Shown here: positions 38,056 to 51,900 of the stretch, in pieces
How positions within the stretch are numbered: position 1 is the first letter of the stretch
Layout of the letters: each line of letters begins with the position of its first letter
Assembly: GCA_039566865.1 (NCBI GenBank)
Contig: CM076954.1
Span: 10,750,001-10,814,000, forward strand
DNA length: 64,000 nucleotides
DNA from: Aurelia coerulea
Taxonomy: Eukaryota; Cnidaria; Scyphozoa; Semaeostomeae; Ulmaridae
Direction: 5' to 3'
The notes under the pieces: generated by a model
What the model was told of the DNA's origin: nothing
The model's database searches: none
What the model saw: only the letters and a program-made list of their open reading frames with translations
Translations under genes and position numbers: made by a program

Positions 38056-41000
38056 CTGTTTTCTTTGAGAAAGTAAACATTTAATTAAGCGATGTTCATT
38101 TATGCAGTAAAGCTAAAATGAGACTAAAGAAAAAACTAATCTCTATAGTAATGTTTCCAAGAATAGTTGCTGCAGCACTAATATAGTGCTATAAAAGAAG
38201 TTACTGGTAGAACTGAAGTTTTAAAGAACGATGAATGCAATACTTTTTATAATATAAATTGTTGCTATTTAGTTACGCTAATCCACATATTTTGTGTTTG
38301 CATTTTGTTTTCTTTGAGAAGGTAAACATTTAATTAATCGATGTTTGTTTATGCAGTAAAGCTAAAATGAGACTAAAGAAAAAACTAATGTCTATAGTAA
38401 TGTTTCCAAGAAGGGTTGCTGCAGCACTAAAAGAGTGCTCTTAAAGAAGTTACTGGCCGAACTAAAGTTTTAAAGAACGATGAGTGCAATACTCTTTCTA
38501 ATATAAATTGTAGCTACTTAAGTACATTAATCCACACTTTTTGTGTTTATGTTTTGTTTTCTTTGAGAAAGTAAACATTTAATTAAGCGATGTTCATTTA
38601 TGCAGTAAAGCTAAAATGAGACTAAAGAAAAAAACTAATGTCTGTAGTAATGTTTCCAAGAAGGGTTTCTGCAGCACTAATAGAGTGCTGTTAAAGAAGT
38701 TACTGGCAGAACTAAAGTTTTAAAGGACGATGAGTGCAATAGTATTTATAATATGAATTGTAGCTACTAAGTTACGTTAATCCACACTTTTTGTGATTAT
38801 ATTTTGTTTTCTTTGAAAAAATAAACATTTTATTGATCGATGTTTGCTAATGCAAAAAAGCTAAAGTGAGACTAAAGAAAAAATTAATCTCTATAGTAAT
38901 GTTTCCAAGAAGGGTTGCTGCAGCACTAATTGAGTGCTCTTAAAGAAGTTATTGGCCGAACTAAAGTTTTAAAGAACGATGAGTGCAATACTCTTTAAAA
39001 TATCAATTGAAGCTACTGAGTTACGTTAATCCACACTTTTTGTGTTTATATTTTGTTTTCTTTGAGAAAGTAAACATTTAATTAAGCGATGTTCTTTTAT
39101 GCAGAAAAGCTAAAATGAGACTAAAGAAAAAACTAATTTCTATAGAAATGATTCCAAGGACGTTTTCTGCAGCACTAATATAGTGCTCTTAAAGAAGTTA
39201 CTGGCCGAACTAAAGTTTTCAAGCACGATGAGTGCAATACTCTTTATAATATGAATTGAAGCTACTAACGTACGTTAATCCACACTTTTTGTGTTGATAT
39301 TTTGTTTTCTTTGAAAAAATAAACATTTTATTGATCGATGTTTGCTAATGCAAAAAAGCTAAAGTGAGACTAAAGAAAAAATTAATCTCTATAGTAATTT
39401 TTCCAAGAAGGGTTGCTGCAGCACTGATAGAGTGCTCTTAAAGAAGTTATTGGCCGAACTAAAGTTTTAAAGAACGATGAGTGCAATACTCTTTCTAATA
39501 TAAATTGTAGCTACTAAAGTACATTAATCCACACTTTTTGTGTTTATATTTTGTTTTCTTTGAGAAATTAAACATTTTATTAATCGATGTTTTCCTATGA
39601 AAAAAAGCTAAAAGAAGACTAAAGAAAAAACTAATGGCTATCGAAATGATTCCAAGGACGGTTTCTGCAGCACTAATATAGTGCTTTTAAAGAAGTTACT
39701 GGCAGAAAAGGAGTTTTCAAGGCTGATGAGTGCAATGCTCTTTATAATATAAATTGTAGCTACAAAAGTACGTTAATCCACACTTTTTGTGTTTATATTT
39801 TGTTTTCTTTGAGAAAATAAACATTTTATTGATCGATGTTTGCTTATGCAGTAAAATTAAATAAGACTAAAGAAAAAAACTAATGTCTGTAGTAATGTTT
39901 CCAAGAAGGGTTGCTGCAGCACTAATATAGTGCTATAAAAGAATTAACTGGAAGAACTAAAGTTTTAAAGAACAATGAGTGCAATGCTCTTTATAATATA
40001 AATTGTAGCTACAAAAGTACGTTAATCCACACTTTTTGTGTTTATATTTTGTTTTCTTTGAGAAAATAGGCATTTTATTAATCGATGTTTGTTTATGCAA
40101 AAAAGCTAAAACGAGACTAAAGAAAAAACTAATGTCTATCGTAATGTTTCAAAGAATGGTTGCTGCAGCACTAATAGAGTGCTCTTAAAGAAGTTACTGG
40201 CCGAACTAAAGTTTTAAAGAACGATGAGTGCAATACTCCTTATAATATGAATTGAAGCTACTAAGTTACGTTAATCCACACGTTTTGTGTTTATATTGTG
40301 TTTTCTTTGAGAAAGTAAACATTTAATTAAGCGATGTTCATTTATGCAGTAAAGCTAAAATGAGACTAAAGAAAAAACTAATGTCTATAGTAATGTTTCC
40401 AAGAAGGGTTGCTGCAGCACTAATAGAGTGCTCTTAAAGAAGTTATTGGCCGAACTAAAGTTTTAAAGAACGATGAGTGCAATACTCTTTCTAATATAAA
40501 TTGTAGCTACTAAATTACATTAATCCACACTTTTTGTGTTTTTTTATATTTTGTTTTCTTTGAGAAAATAAACATTTTATTAATCGATGTTTGCTTATGC
40601 AAAAAACCTAAAATGAGACTAAAGGAAAAACTAATCTCTATACTAATATTTCCAAGAATGATTGCTGCAGCAATAATATAGTGCTATAAAAGAAGTTACT
40701 GGTAGAACTAAAGTTTTAAAGAACAATAAGTGCAATACTTTTTATAATATAAATGTAGCTACTAACTTACGTTAATCAGCACTTTTTGTGTTTATATTTC
40801 GTTTTCTTTGAGAAAATAGGCATTTTATTAATCGATGTTTGTTTATGCAAAAAAGCTAAAACGAGACTAAAGAAAATACTAATGTCTATCGTAATGTTTC
40901 CAAGAAGGGTTGCTGCAGCACTAATAGAGTGCTCTTAAAGAAGTTATTGGCCGAACTAAAGTTTTAAAGAACGATGAGTGCAATACTCTTTATAATATGA

Positions 41001-44000
41001 ATTGAAGCTACTAAGTTACGTTAATCCACACTTTTTGTGTTTATATTGTATTTTCATTGAGAAAGTAAACATTTAATTAAGCGATGTTCATTTATGCAGT
41101 AAAGCTAAAATGAGAATAAAGAAAAAACTAATGTCTATAGTAATGTATCCAAGAAGGGTTTCTGCAGCACTAATAGAGTGCTCTTAAAGAAGTTATTGGC
41201 CGAACTAAAGTTGTAAAGAACGATGAGTGTAATACTCTTTCTAATATAAAATGTAGCTACTAACTTACGTTAATCCACACTTTTTGTGTTTATATTTTGT
41301 TTTCTTTGAGAAAATAAACATTTTATTAATCGATGTTTGCTTATGCAAAAAAGCTAAAATGAGACTAAAGGAAAAACTAATCTGTATAGTAATATTTCCA
41401 AGAATGGTTGCTGCAGCAATAATATAGTGCTATAAAAGAAGTTACTGGTAGAACTAAAGTTTTAAAGAACAATAAGTGCAATACTTTTTATAATATAAAA
41501 TATAGCTACTAACTTACGTTAATCCACACTTTTTGTGTTTATATTTTGTTTTCTTTGAGAAAATAAACATTATATTAATCGATGTTTGCTTATGCAAAAA
41601 AGCTAAAATGAGACTAAAGGAAAATTTAATCTCTATAGTAATATTTCAAAGAATGATTGCTGCAGCAATAATATAGTGCTATAAAAGAAGTTACTGGTAG
41701 AACTAAAGTTTTAAAGAACAATAAGTGCAATACTTTTTATAATTTAAAATGTAGCTTCTAACTTACGTTAATCCACCCTTTTTGTGTTTATACTTTGTTT
41801 TCGTTGAGAAAATAGGCATTTTATTAATCGATGTTTGTTTATGCAAAAAAGCTTAAACGAGACTAAAGAAAAAACTAATGTCTATCGTAATGTTTCCAAG
41901 AAGGGTTGCTGCAGCACTAATAGAGTGCTCTTAAAGAAGTTATAGGCCGAACTAAAGTTTTAAAGAACGATGAGTGCAATACTCTTTCTAATATAAATTG
42001 AAGCTACTAAGTTACGTTAATCCACACGTTTTGTGTTTATATTGTGTTTTCGTTGAGAAAGTAAACATTTAATTAAGCGATGTTCATTTATGCAGTAAAG
42101 CTAAAATGAGACTAAAGAAAAAACTAATGTCTATAGTAATGTTTCCAAGAAGGGTTGCTGCAGCACTAATAGAGTGCTCTTAAAGAAGTTATTGGCCGAA
42201 CTAAAGTTTTAAAGAACGATGAGTGCAATACTCTTTCTAATATAAATTGTAGCTACTAAAGTACATTAATCCACACTTTTTGTGTTTTTTTATATTTTGT
42301 TTTCTTTGAGAAAGTAAAAATTTAATTAAGCGATGTTCATTTATGCAGTAAAGCTAAAATGAGACTAAAGAAAAAACTAATGGCTATAGAAATGATTCCA
42401 AGGACGGTTTCTGCAGCACTAATAGAGTGCTCTTGAAATAGCTACTGGCAGAACTAAAATTTTAAAGAACGATGAGTGCAATACTTTTTATAATATAAAA
42501 TGTAGCTACTAACTTACGTTAATCCACACTTTTTTATTTTGTTTTCTTTGAGAAAATACACATTTAATTAATCGATGTTTCTTTATGCAGTAAAGCAAAA
42601 ATGGGACTTAACAAAAAACTAATGTCTATAGTAATGTTTCCAAGAATAGTTGCTGCAGCACTAATATAGTGCTATTAAAGAAGTTACAGGCCGAACTAAA
42701 GTTTTAAAGAACGATGGGCGCAATTCTCTTTCTAATATAAAATGTAGCTTCTAACTTACGTTAATCCACACTTTTTGTGTTGATATTTTGTTTTCTTTGA
42801 GAAAATAAACATTTTATTAATCGATGTTTGCTTATGCAAAAAAGCTAAAATGAGACTAAAGGAAAAACTAATCTCTATAGTAACATTTCCAAGAATGATT
42901 GCTGCAGCAATAATGTAGTGCTATAAAAGAAGTTACTGGTAGAACTAAAGTTTTAAAGAACAATAAGTGCAATACTTTTTATAATATAAAATGTAGCTAC
43001 TAACTTACGTTAATCCACACTTTTTGTGTTTATATTTCGTTTTCTTTGAGAAAATAGGCATTTTATTAATCGATGTTTGTTTATGCAAAAAAAACTAAAA
43101 CGAGACTAAAGAAAAAACTAATGTCTATCGTAATGTTTCCAAGAAGGGTTGCTGCAGCACTAATACAGTGCTCTTAAAGAAGTTATTGGCCGAACTAAAG
43201 TTTTAAAGAGCGATGAGTGCAATACTCTTTCTAATATAAATTGTAGCTACTAAAGTACATTAATTCACACTTTTTGTGTTTATATTTTGTTTTCTTTGAG
43301 AAAATAAAAATTTTATTAATCGATGTTTGCTTATGCAAAAAAGCTAATATGAGACTAAAGGAAAAACTAATCTCTATAGTAATAATTCCAAGAATGGTTG
43401 CTGCAGCAATAATATAGTGCTAAAGAAGTTACTGGTAGAACTAAAGTTTTAAAGAACAACAAGTGCAATACTTTTTATAATATAAAATGTAGCTACTAAG
43501 TTACGTTAATCCACAGTTTTTGTGTTGATATTTTGTTTTCTTTGAGAAATTAAACATTTTATTAATCGATGTTTGCTTATGCAAAAAAGCTAAAATGAGA
43601 CTAAAGGAAAAACTAATCTCTATAGTAATATTTCCAAGAATGATTGCTGGAGCAATAATATAGTGCTATAAAAGAAGTTACTGGTAGATCTAAAGTTTTA
43701 AAGAACAATAAGTGCAATACTTTTTATAATATAAAATATAGCTACTAAGTTACGTTAATCCACACTTTTTGTGTTGATATTTTGTTTTCTTTGAGAAAAT
43801 AAACATTTTATTAATCGACGTTCTCCTATGAAAAAAAGCTAAAAGAAGACTAAAGAAAAAATTAATGGCTATGGAAATGATTCCAAGGACGGTTTCTGCA
43901 GCACTAATATAGTGCTTTTAAGAAGTTACTGGCAGAACTAGAGTTTTCAAGGCCGATGAGTGCAATGCTCTTTATAATATAAATTGTAGCTACAAAAGTA

Positions 44001-45374
44001 CGTTAATCCACACTTTTGGTGTTTATATTTTGTTTTCTTTGAGAAAATAAGCATTTTATTAATCGACGTTTGTTTATGCAAAAAAGTTGAAACGAGACTA
44101 AAGAAAAAACTAATGTCTATAGTAATGTTTCCAAGAAGGGTTGCTGCAGCACTAATAGAGTGCTCTTAAAGAAGTTACTGGCGGAACTAAAGTTTTAAAG
44201 AACGATGAGTGCAATACTCTTTATAATATTAATTGTAGCTACTAAGTTAGGTTAATCCACACTTTTTGTGTTTATATTTTGTTTTCTTTGAGAAAATAAA
44301 CATTTTATTAATCGATGTTTGCTTATGCAAAAAAGCTAAAATGAGACTAAAGGAAAAACTAATCTCTATTGTAATATTTCCAAGAATGATTGCTGCAGCA
44401 ATAATATAGTGCTGTAAAAGAAGTTACTGGTAGATCTAAAGTTTTAAAGAACAATAAGTGCAATACTTTTTATAATATAAAATGTAGCTACTAAGTTACG
44501 TTAATCCATACTTTTTGTGTTGATATTTTGTTTTCTTTGAGAAAATAAACATTTTATTAATCGATGTTCTCCTATGAAAAAAAGCTAAAAGAAGACTAAA
44601 GAAAAAACTAATGGCTATAGAAATGATTCCAAGGACGGTTTCTGCAGCACTAATATAGTGCTTTTAAAGAAGTTACTGGCAGAACTAGAGTTTTCAAGGC
44701 CGATGAGTGCAATGCTCTTTATAATATAAATTGTAGCTACAAAAGTACGTTAATCCAAACTTTTGGTTTTTATATTCTGTTTTCTTTGAGAAAATAGGCA
44801 TTTTATTAATCGACGTTTGTTTATGCAAAAAAGTTGAAACGAGACTAAAGAAAAAACTAATGTCTATCGTAATGTTTCCAAGAAGGGTTGCTGCAGTACT
44901 AATAGAGTGCTCTTAAAGAAGTTATTGGCGGAACTAAAGTTTTAAAGAACGATGAGTGCAATACTCTTTATAATATTAATTGTAGCTACTAAGTTAGGTT
45001 AATCCACACTTTTTGTGTTTATATTTTGTTTTCTTTGAGAAAGTAAGCATTTAATTAAGCGATGTTCATTTATGCAGTAAAGCTAAAATGAGACTAAAGA
45101 AAAAACTAATGTCTATAGTAATGTTTCCAAGAAGGGTTGCTGCAGCACTAATAGAGTGCTCTTAAAGAAGTTATTGGCCGAACTAAAGTTTTAAAGAACA
45201 ATAAGTGCAATACTTTTTATAATATAAAATGTAGCTACTAAGTTACGTTAATCCACACTTTTTGTGTTGATATTTTGTTTTCTTTGAGAAAATAAACATT
45301 TTATTAATCGATGTTTGCTTATGCAAAAAAGCTAAAATGAGACTAAAGGAAAAACTAATCTCTATAGTAATGTT
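38056..45374. repeat. 249-bp satellite array, middle part (~29 monomers)
   Basis: Satellite between the two inserts. The distance from insert to insert is 7845 bp, equal to 30 monomer steps plus the net length added by one insert. The first part (to about 40140) parallels 45901-48000; the later part parallels 29100-37500. No gene is seen. Confidence 0.95.
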
Positions 45375-45900
45375 CTTACCAGTTAGCCAAGGAGGGATCA
45401 CTCTAACATATAGAGAGATACATATTCATTTCAGCACTCGACAACTCTGGCTTGGTTTGCCCATCAGCATCACAGAAGATTGTTTTTAGATTTGTTATAA
45501 AATGACCTGCCTTCAGAGCTGTTCTTTTCTTGTAGTTAAACTGGTAACGGACAGTGCAAACTGACCATTTTGCTAAAGAACTCGGAGTCGTACGAATCTT
45601 CATCTCGTCTTCTACTGTGTGGGCATTATTTAGGCCCTCAACGTGATGCAATAATAGATGCTTCAGCCATAACCCATCCACATAGAATCGTTCCATACAC
45701 TTCATCGCGATACCATGGAGTATTACTTGTTGGATTCAACAATTCGTTTGAAAAATCCATCCCATTTGAGAATTTGCAAGGCAATGATAATTTGATTTCT
45801 TGCACGCTTTAAAGTTGCTGAAGGACTGGGAACTAATAGGAAGTATTTCACCTTGTGCGTCACCTTGTCGTTAAAACACATTTACGCAGGCGTAAATGTT
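45375..45900. other. non-satellite 526-bp insert, copy 2
   Basis: Copy of 37530-38055 at exactly 7845 bp, so with no net indel. I see three substitutions: CAGTACTCG to CAGCACTCG, CCTCGACG to CCTCAACG, and AAATCGATC to AAATCCATC. In the minus frame (45403-45705) the first changes Thr to Ala and the second is silent. In the plus frame (45570-45812) the second changes Arg to Gln and the third is silent. Both junctions with satellite are identical to copy 1, so this copy arose by duplication of the surrounding array, not by a second insertion. The palindrome lies at 45878-45899. Confidence 0.85.
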
Positions 45901-48900
45901 CTGTTTTCTTTGAGAAAGTAAACATTTAATTAAGCGATGTTCATTTATGCAGTAAAGCTAAAATGAGACTAAAGAAAAAACTAATCTCTATAGTAATGTT
46001 TCCAAGAATAGTTGCTGCAGCACTAATATAGTGCTATAAAAGAAGTTACTGGTAGAACTGAAGTTTTAAAGAACGATGAATGCAATACTTTTTATAATAT
46101 AAATTGTTGCTATTTAGTTACGCTAATCCACAGATTTTGTGTTTGCATTTTGTTTTCTTTGAGAAGGTAAACATTTAATTAATCGATGTTTGTTTATGCA
46201 GTAAAGCTAAAATGAGACTAAAGAAAAAACTAATGTCTATAGTAATGTTTCCAAGAAGGGTTGCTGCAGCACTAAAAGAGTGCTCTTAAAGAAGTTACGG
46301 GCCGAACTAAAGTTTAAAAGAACGATGAGTGCAATACTCTTTCTAATATAAATTGTAGCTACTAAAGTACATTAATCCACACTTTTTGTGTTTATGTTTT
46401 GTTTTCTTTGAGAAAGTAAACATTTAATTAAGCGATGTTCATTTATGCAGTAAAGCTAAAATGAGACTAAAGAAAAAAACTAATGTCTGTAGTAATGTTT
46501 CCAAGAAGGGTTTCTGCAGCACTAATAGAGTGCTGTTAAAGAAGTTACTGGCAGAACTAAAGTTTTAAAGGACGATGAGTGCAATAGTATTTATAATATG
46601 AATTGTAGCTACTAAGTTACGTTAATCCACACTTTTTGTGATTATATTTTGTTTTCTTTGAGAAAATAAACATTTTATTAATCGATGTTTTCCTATGAAA
46701 AAAAGCTAAAAAAAGACTAAAGAAAAAACTAATGGCTATAGAAATGATTCCAAGGACGTTTTCTGCAGCACTAATATAGTGCTCTTAAAGAAGTTACTGG
46801 CCGAACTAAAGTTTTCAAGCACGATGAGTGCAATACTCTTTATAATATGAATTGAAGCTACTAACGTACGTTAATCCACACTTTTTGTGTTGATATTTTG
46901 TTTTCTTTGAAAAAATAAACATTTTATTGATCGATGTTTGCTAATGCAAAAAAGCTAAAGTGAGACTAAAGAAAAAATTAATCTCTATAGTAATTTTTCC
47001 AAGAAGGGTTGCTGCAGCACTGATAGAGTGCTCTTAAAGAAGTTATTGGCCGAACTAAAGTTTTAAAGAACGATGAGTGCAATACTCTTTCTAATATAAA
47101 TTGTAGCTACTAAAGTACATTAATCCACACTTTTTGTGTTTATATTTTGTTTTCTTTGAGAAATTAAACATTTTATTAATCGATGTTTTCCTATGAAAAA
47201 AAGGTAAAAGAAGACTAAAGAAAAAACTAATGGCTATCGAAATGATTCCAAGGACGGTTGCTGCAGCACTGATAGAGTGCTCTTAAAGAAGTTATTGGCC
47301 GAACTAAAGTTTTAAAGAACGATGAGTGCAATACTCTTTCTAATATAAATTGTAGCTACTAAAGTACATTAATCCACACTTTTTGTGTTTATATTTTGTT
47401 TTCTTTGAGAAATTAAACATTTTATTAATCGATGTTTGTTTATGCAAAAAAGCTAAAACGAGACTAAAGAAAAAACTAATGTCTATCGTAATGTTTCCAA
47501 GAAGGGTTGCTGCAGCACTAATATAGTGCTTTTAAAGAAGTTACTGGCAGAAAAGGAGTTTTCAAGGCCGATGAGCGCAATGCTCTTTATAATATAAATT
47601 GTAGCTACAAAAGTACGTTAATCCACACTTTTTGTGTTTATATTTTGTTTTCTTTGAGAAAATAAACATTTTATTGATCGATGTTTGCTTATGCAGTAAA
47701 ATTAAATAAGACTAAAGAAAAAAACTAATGTCTGTAGTAATGTTTCCAAGAAGGGTTGCTGCAGCACTAATAGAGTGCTCTAAAAGAAGTTACTGGCCGA
47801 ACTAAAGTTTTAAAGAACGATGAGTGCAATACTCTTTATAATATAAATTGAAGCTACTAAGTTACGTTAATCCACACTTTTTGTGTTTATATTTTGTTTT
47901 CTTTGAGAAAATAGGCATTTTATTAATCGATGTTTGTTTATGCAAAAAAGCTAAAACGAGACTAAAGAAAAAACTAATGTCTATCGTAATGTTTCAAAGA
48001 ATGGTTGCTGCAGCACTAATATAGTGCTATAAAGAAATAACTGGTAGAACTAAAGTTTTAAAGAACAATAAGTGCAATGCTCTTTATAATATAAATTGTA
48101 GCTACAAAAGTACGTTAATCCACACTTTTTGTGTTTATATTTTGTTTTCTTTGAGAAAATAGGCATTTTATTAATCGATGTTTGTTTATGCAAAAAAGCT
48201 AAAACGAGACTAAAGAAAAAACTAATGTCTATCGTAATGTTTCCAAGAAGTGTTGCTGCAGCACTAATAGAGTGCTCTTAAAGAAGTTACTGGCCGAACT
48301 AAAGTTTTAAAGAACGATGAGTGCAATACTCTTTATAATATAAATTGTAGCTACAAAAGTACGTTAATCCACACTTTTTGTGTTTATATTTTGTTTTCTT
48401 TGAGAAAATAAACATTTTATTAATCGATGTTTTCCTATGATAAAAAGCTAAAAGAAGACTAAAGAAAAAACTAATGGCTATCGAAATGATTCCAAGGACG
48501 GTTTCTGCAGCACTAATATAGTGCTTTTAAAGAAGTTACTGGCAGAACTAGAGTTTTCAAGGCCGATGAGTGAAATGCTCTTTATAATATAAATTGTAGC
48601 TACAAAAGTACGTTAATCCACACTTTTTGTGTTTATATTTTGTTTTCTTTGAGAAAATAAGCATTTCATTAATCGATGTTTGTTTATGCAAAAAAGCTAA
48701 AACGAGACTAAAGAAAAAACTGATGTCTATCGTAATGTTTCCAAGAAGGGTTGCTGCAGCACTAATAGAGTGCTCTTAAAGAAGTTACTGGCCGAACTAA
48801 AGTTTTAAAGAACGATGGGTGCAATACTCTTTATAATATGAATTGAAGCTACTAAGTTACGTTAATCCACACTTTTTGTGTTTATATTTTGTTTTCTTTG

Positions 48901-51900
48901 AGAAAATAAACATTTTATTAATCAATGTTTTCCTATGAAAAAAAGCTAAAAGAAGACTAAAGAAAAAACTAATAGCTATCGAAATGATTCCAAGGACGGT
49001 TTCTGCAGCACTAATATAGTGCTTTTAAAGAAGTTACTGGCAGAACTAGAGTTTTCAAGGCCGATGAGTGCAATGCTCTTTATAATATAAATTGTAGCTA
49101 CTAAGTTTCGTTAGTCCACACTTTTTCTTCCTATATTTTGTTCTCTTTGAGAAAATAAACATTTAATCAATCGATGTTTCTTTATGCAGTAAAGCTAAAA
49201 TGGGACTTAACAAAAAACTAATGTCCATAGTAATGTTTCTAAGAATGGTTGCTGCAGCAATTATATAGTGCTATAAAAGAAGTTACTGGTAGAACTAAAG
49301 TTTTAAAGAACGATGAATGCAATACTTTTTATAATATAAATTGTTGCTACTTAGTTACGTTAATCTACAGATTTTTTAATTACATTTTGTTTTCTTTGAG
49401 AAAGTAATCATTTAATTAATCGATGTTTGTTTATGCAGTAAAATTAAATAAGACTAAAGAAAAAAACTAATGTCTGTAGTAATGTTTCCAAGAAGGGTTG
49501 CTGCAGCACTAATATAGTGCTATAAAAGAATTAACTGGAAGAACTAAAGTTTTAAAGAACAATGAGTGCAATGATCTTTATAATATAAATTGTAGCTACA
49601 AAAGTACGTTAATCCACACTTTTTGTGTTTATATTTTGTTTTCTTTGAGAAAATAGGCATTTTATTAATCGATGTTTGTTTATGCAAAAAAGCTAAAACG
49701 AGACTAAAGAAAAACTAATGTCTATCGTAATGTTTCCAAGAAGGGTTGCTGCAGCACTAATAGAGTGCTCTTAAAGAAGTTACTGGCAGAACTAAAGTTT
49801 TAAAGAACGATGGGTGCAATACTCTTTATAATATGAATTGAAGCTACTAAGTTACGTTAATCCACACTTTTTGTATTTATATTTTGTTTTCTTTGAGAAA
49901 ATAAACATTTTATTAATCAATGTTTTCCTATGAAAAAAAAGCTAAAAGAAGACTAAAGAAAAAACTAATAGCTATCGAAATGATTCCAAGGACGGTTTCT
50001 GCAGCACTAATATAGTGCTTTTAAAGAAGTTACTGGCAGAACTAGAGTTTTCAAGGCCGATGAGTGCAATGCTCTTTATAATATAAATTGTAGCTACTAA
50101 GTTTCGTTAGTCCACACTTTTTCTTCCTATATTTTGTTCTCTTTGAGAAAATAAACATTTAATCAATCGATGTTTCTTTATGCAGTAAAGCTAAAATGGG
50201 ACTTAACAAAAAACTAATGTCCATAGTAATGTTTCTAAGAATGGTTGCTGCAGCAATAATAAAGTGCTATAAAAGAAGTTACTGGTAGAACTAAAGTTTT
50301 AAAGAACGATGAATGCAATACTTTTTATAATATAAATTGTTGCTACTTAGTTACGTTAATCTACAGATTTTTTAATTACATTTTGATTTCTTTGAGAAAG
50401 TAATCATGTAATTAATCGATGTTTGTTTATGCAGTAAAAGTAAATAAGACTAAAGAAAAAAACTAATGTCTGTAGTAATGTTTCCAAGAAGGGTTGCTGC
50501 AGCACTAATATAGTGCTATAAAAGAATTAACTGGAAGAACTAAAGTTTTAAAGAACAATGAGTGCAATGCTCTTTATAATATAAATTGTAGCTACAAAAG
50601 TACGTTAATCCACACTTTTTGTGTTTATATTTTGTTTTCTTTGAGAAAATAGGCATTTTATTAATCGATGTTTGTTTATGCAAGAAAGCTAAAACGAGAC
50701 TAAAGAAAAACTAATGTCTATCGTAATGTTTCCAAGAAGGGTTGCCGCAGCACTAATAGAGTGCTCTTAAAGAAGTTACTGGCCGAACTAAAGTTTTAAA
50801 GAACGATGAGTGCAATACTCTTTATAATATGAATTGAAGCTACTAAGTTACGTTAATTCACACTTTTTGTGTTTATATTTTGTTTTCTTTGAGGAAATAA
50901 ACATTTTATTAATCGATGTTTTCCTATGAAAAAAAGCTAAAAGAAGACCAAAGAAAAAACTAATGGCTATCGAAATGATTCCAAGGACGGTTTCTGCAGC
51001 ACTAATATAGTGCTTTTAAAGAAGTTACTGGCAGAACTAGAGTTTTCAAGGCCGATGAGTGAAATGCTCTTTATAATATAAATTGTAGCTACAAAAGTAC
51101 GTTAATCCACACTTTTTGTGTTTATATTTTGTTTTCTTTGAGAAAATAAGCATTTAATCAATCGATGTTTCTTTATGCAGTAAAGCTAAAATGGGACTTA
51201 ACAAAAAGCTAATGTCTATAGTAATGTTTCTAAGAATGGTTGCTGCAGCAATAATATAGTGCTATAAAAGAAGTTACTGGTAGAACTAAAGTTTTAAAGA
51301 ACGATGAATGCAATACTTTTTATAATATAAAATGTTGCTACTTAGTTACGTTAATCTACAGAATTTATAATTACATTTTGTTTTCTTTGAGAAAGTATTC
51401 ATTTAATTAATCGATGTTTGTTTATGCAGTAAAATTAAATAAGACTAAAGAATAAATCTAATGTCTGTAGTAATGTTTCCAAGAAGGGTTGCTGCAGCAC
51501 TAATAGAGTGCTCTTAAAGAAGTTACTGGCCGAACTAAAGTTTTGAAGAACGATGAGTGCAATACTCTTTATAATATGAAGTGAAGCTACTAAGTTACGT
51601 TAATCCACACTTTTTGTGTTTATATTTTGTTTTCTTTGAGAAAATAAGCATTTAATTAATCTATGTTTGTTTATGCAGTAAAGCTAAAATGGGACTTAAC
51701 AAAAAACTAATGTCTATAGTAATGTGTCAAAGAAGGGTTGCTGCAGCACTAATAGAGTGCTCTTAAAGAAGTTACTGGCCAAACTAAAGTTTTAAAGAAC
51801 AATAAGTGCAATACTTTTTATAATATAAAATGTAGCTTCTAAGTTACGTTAATCCACACTTTTTCTTCCTATATTTTGTTCTCTTTGAGAAAATAAACAT

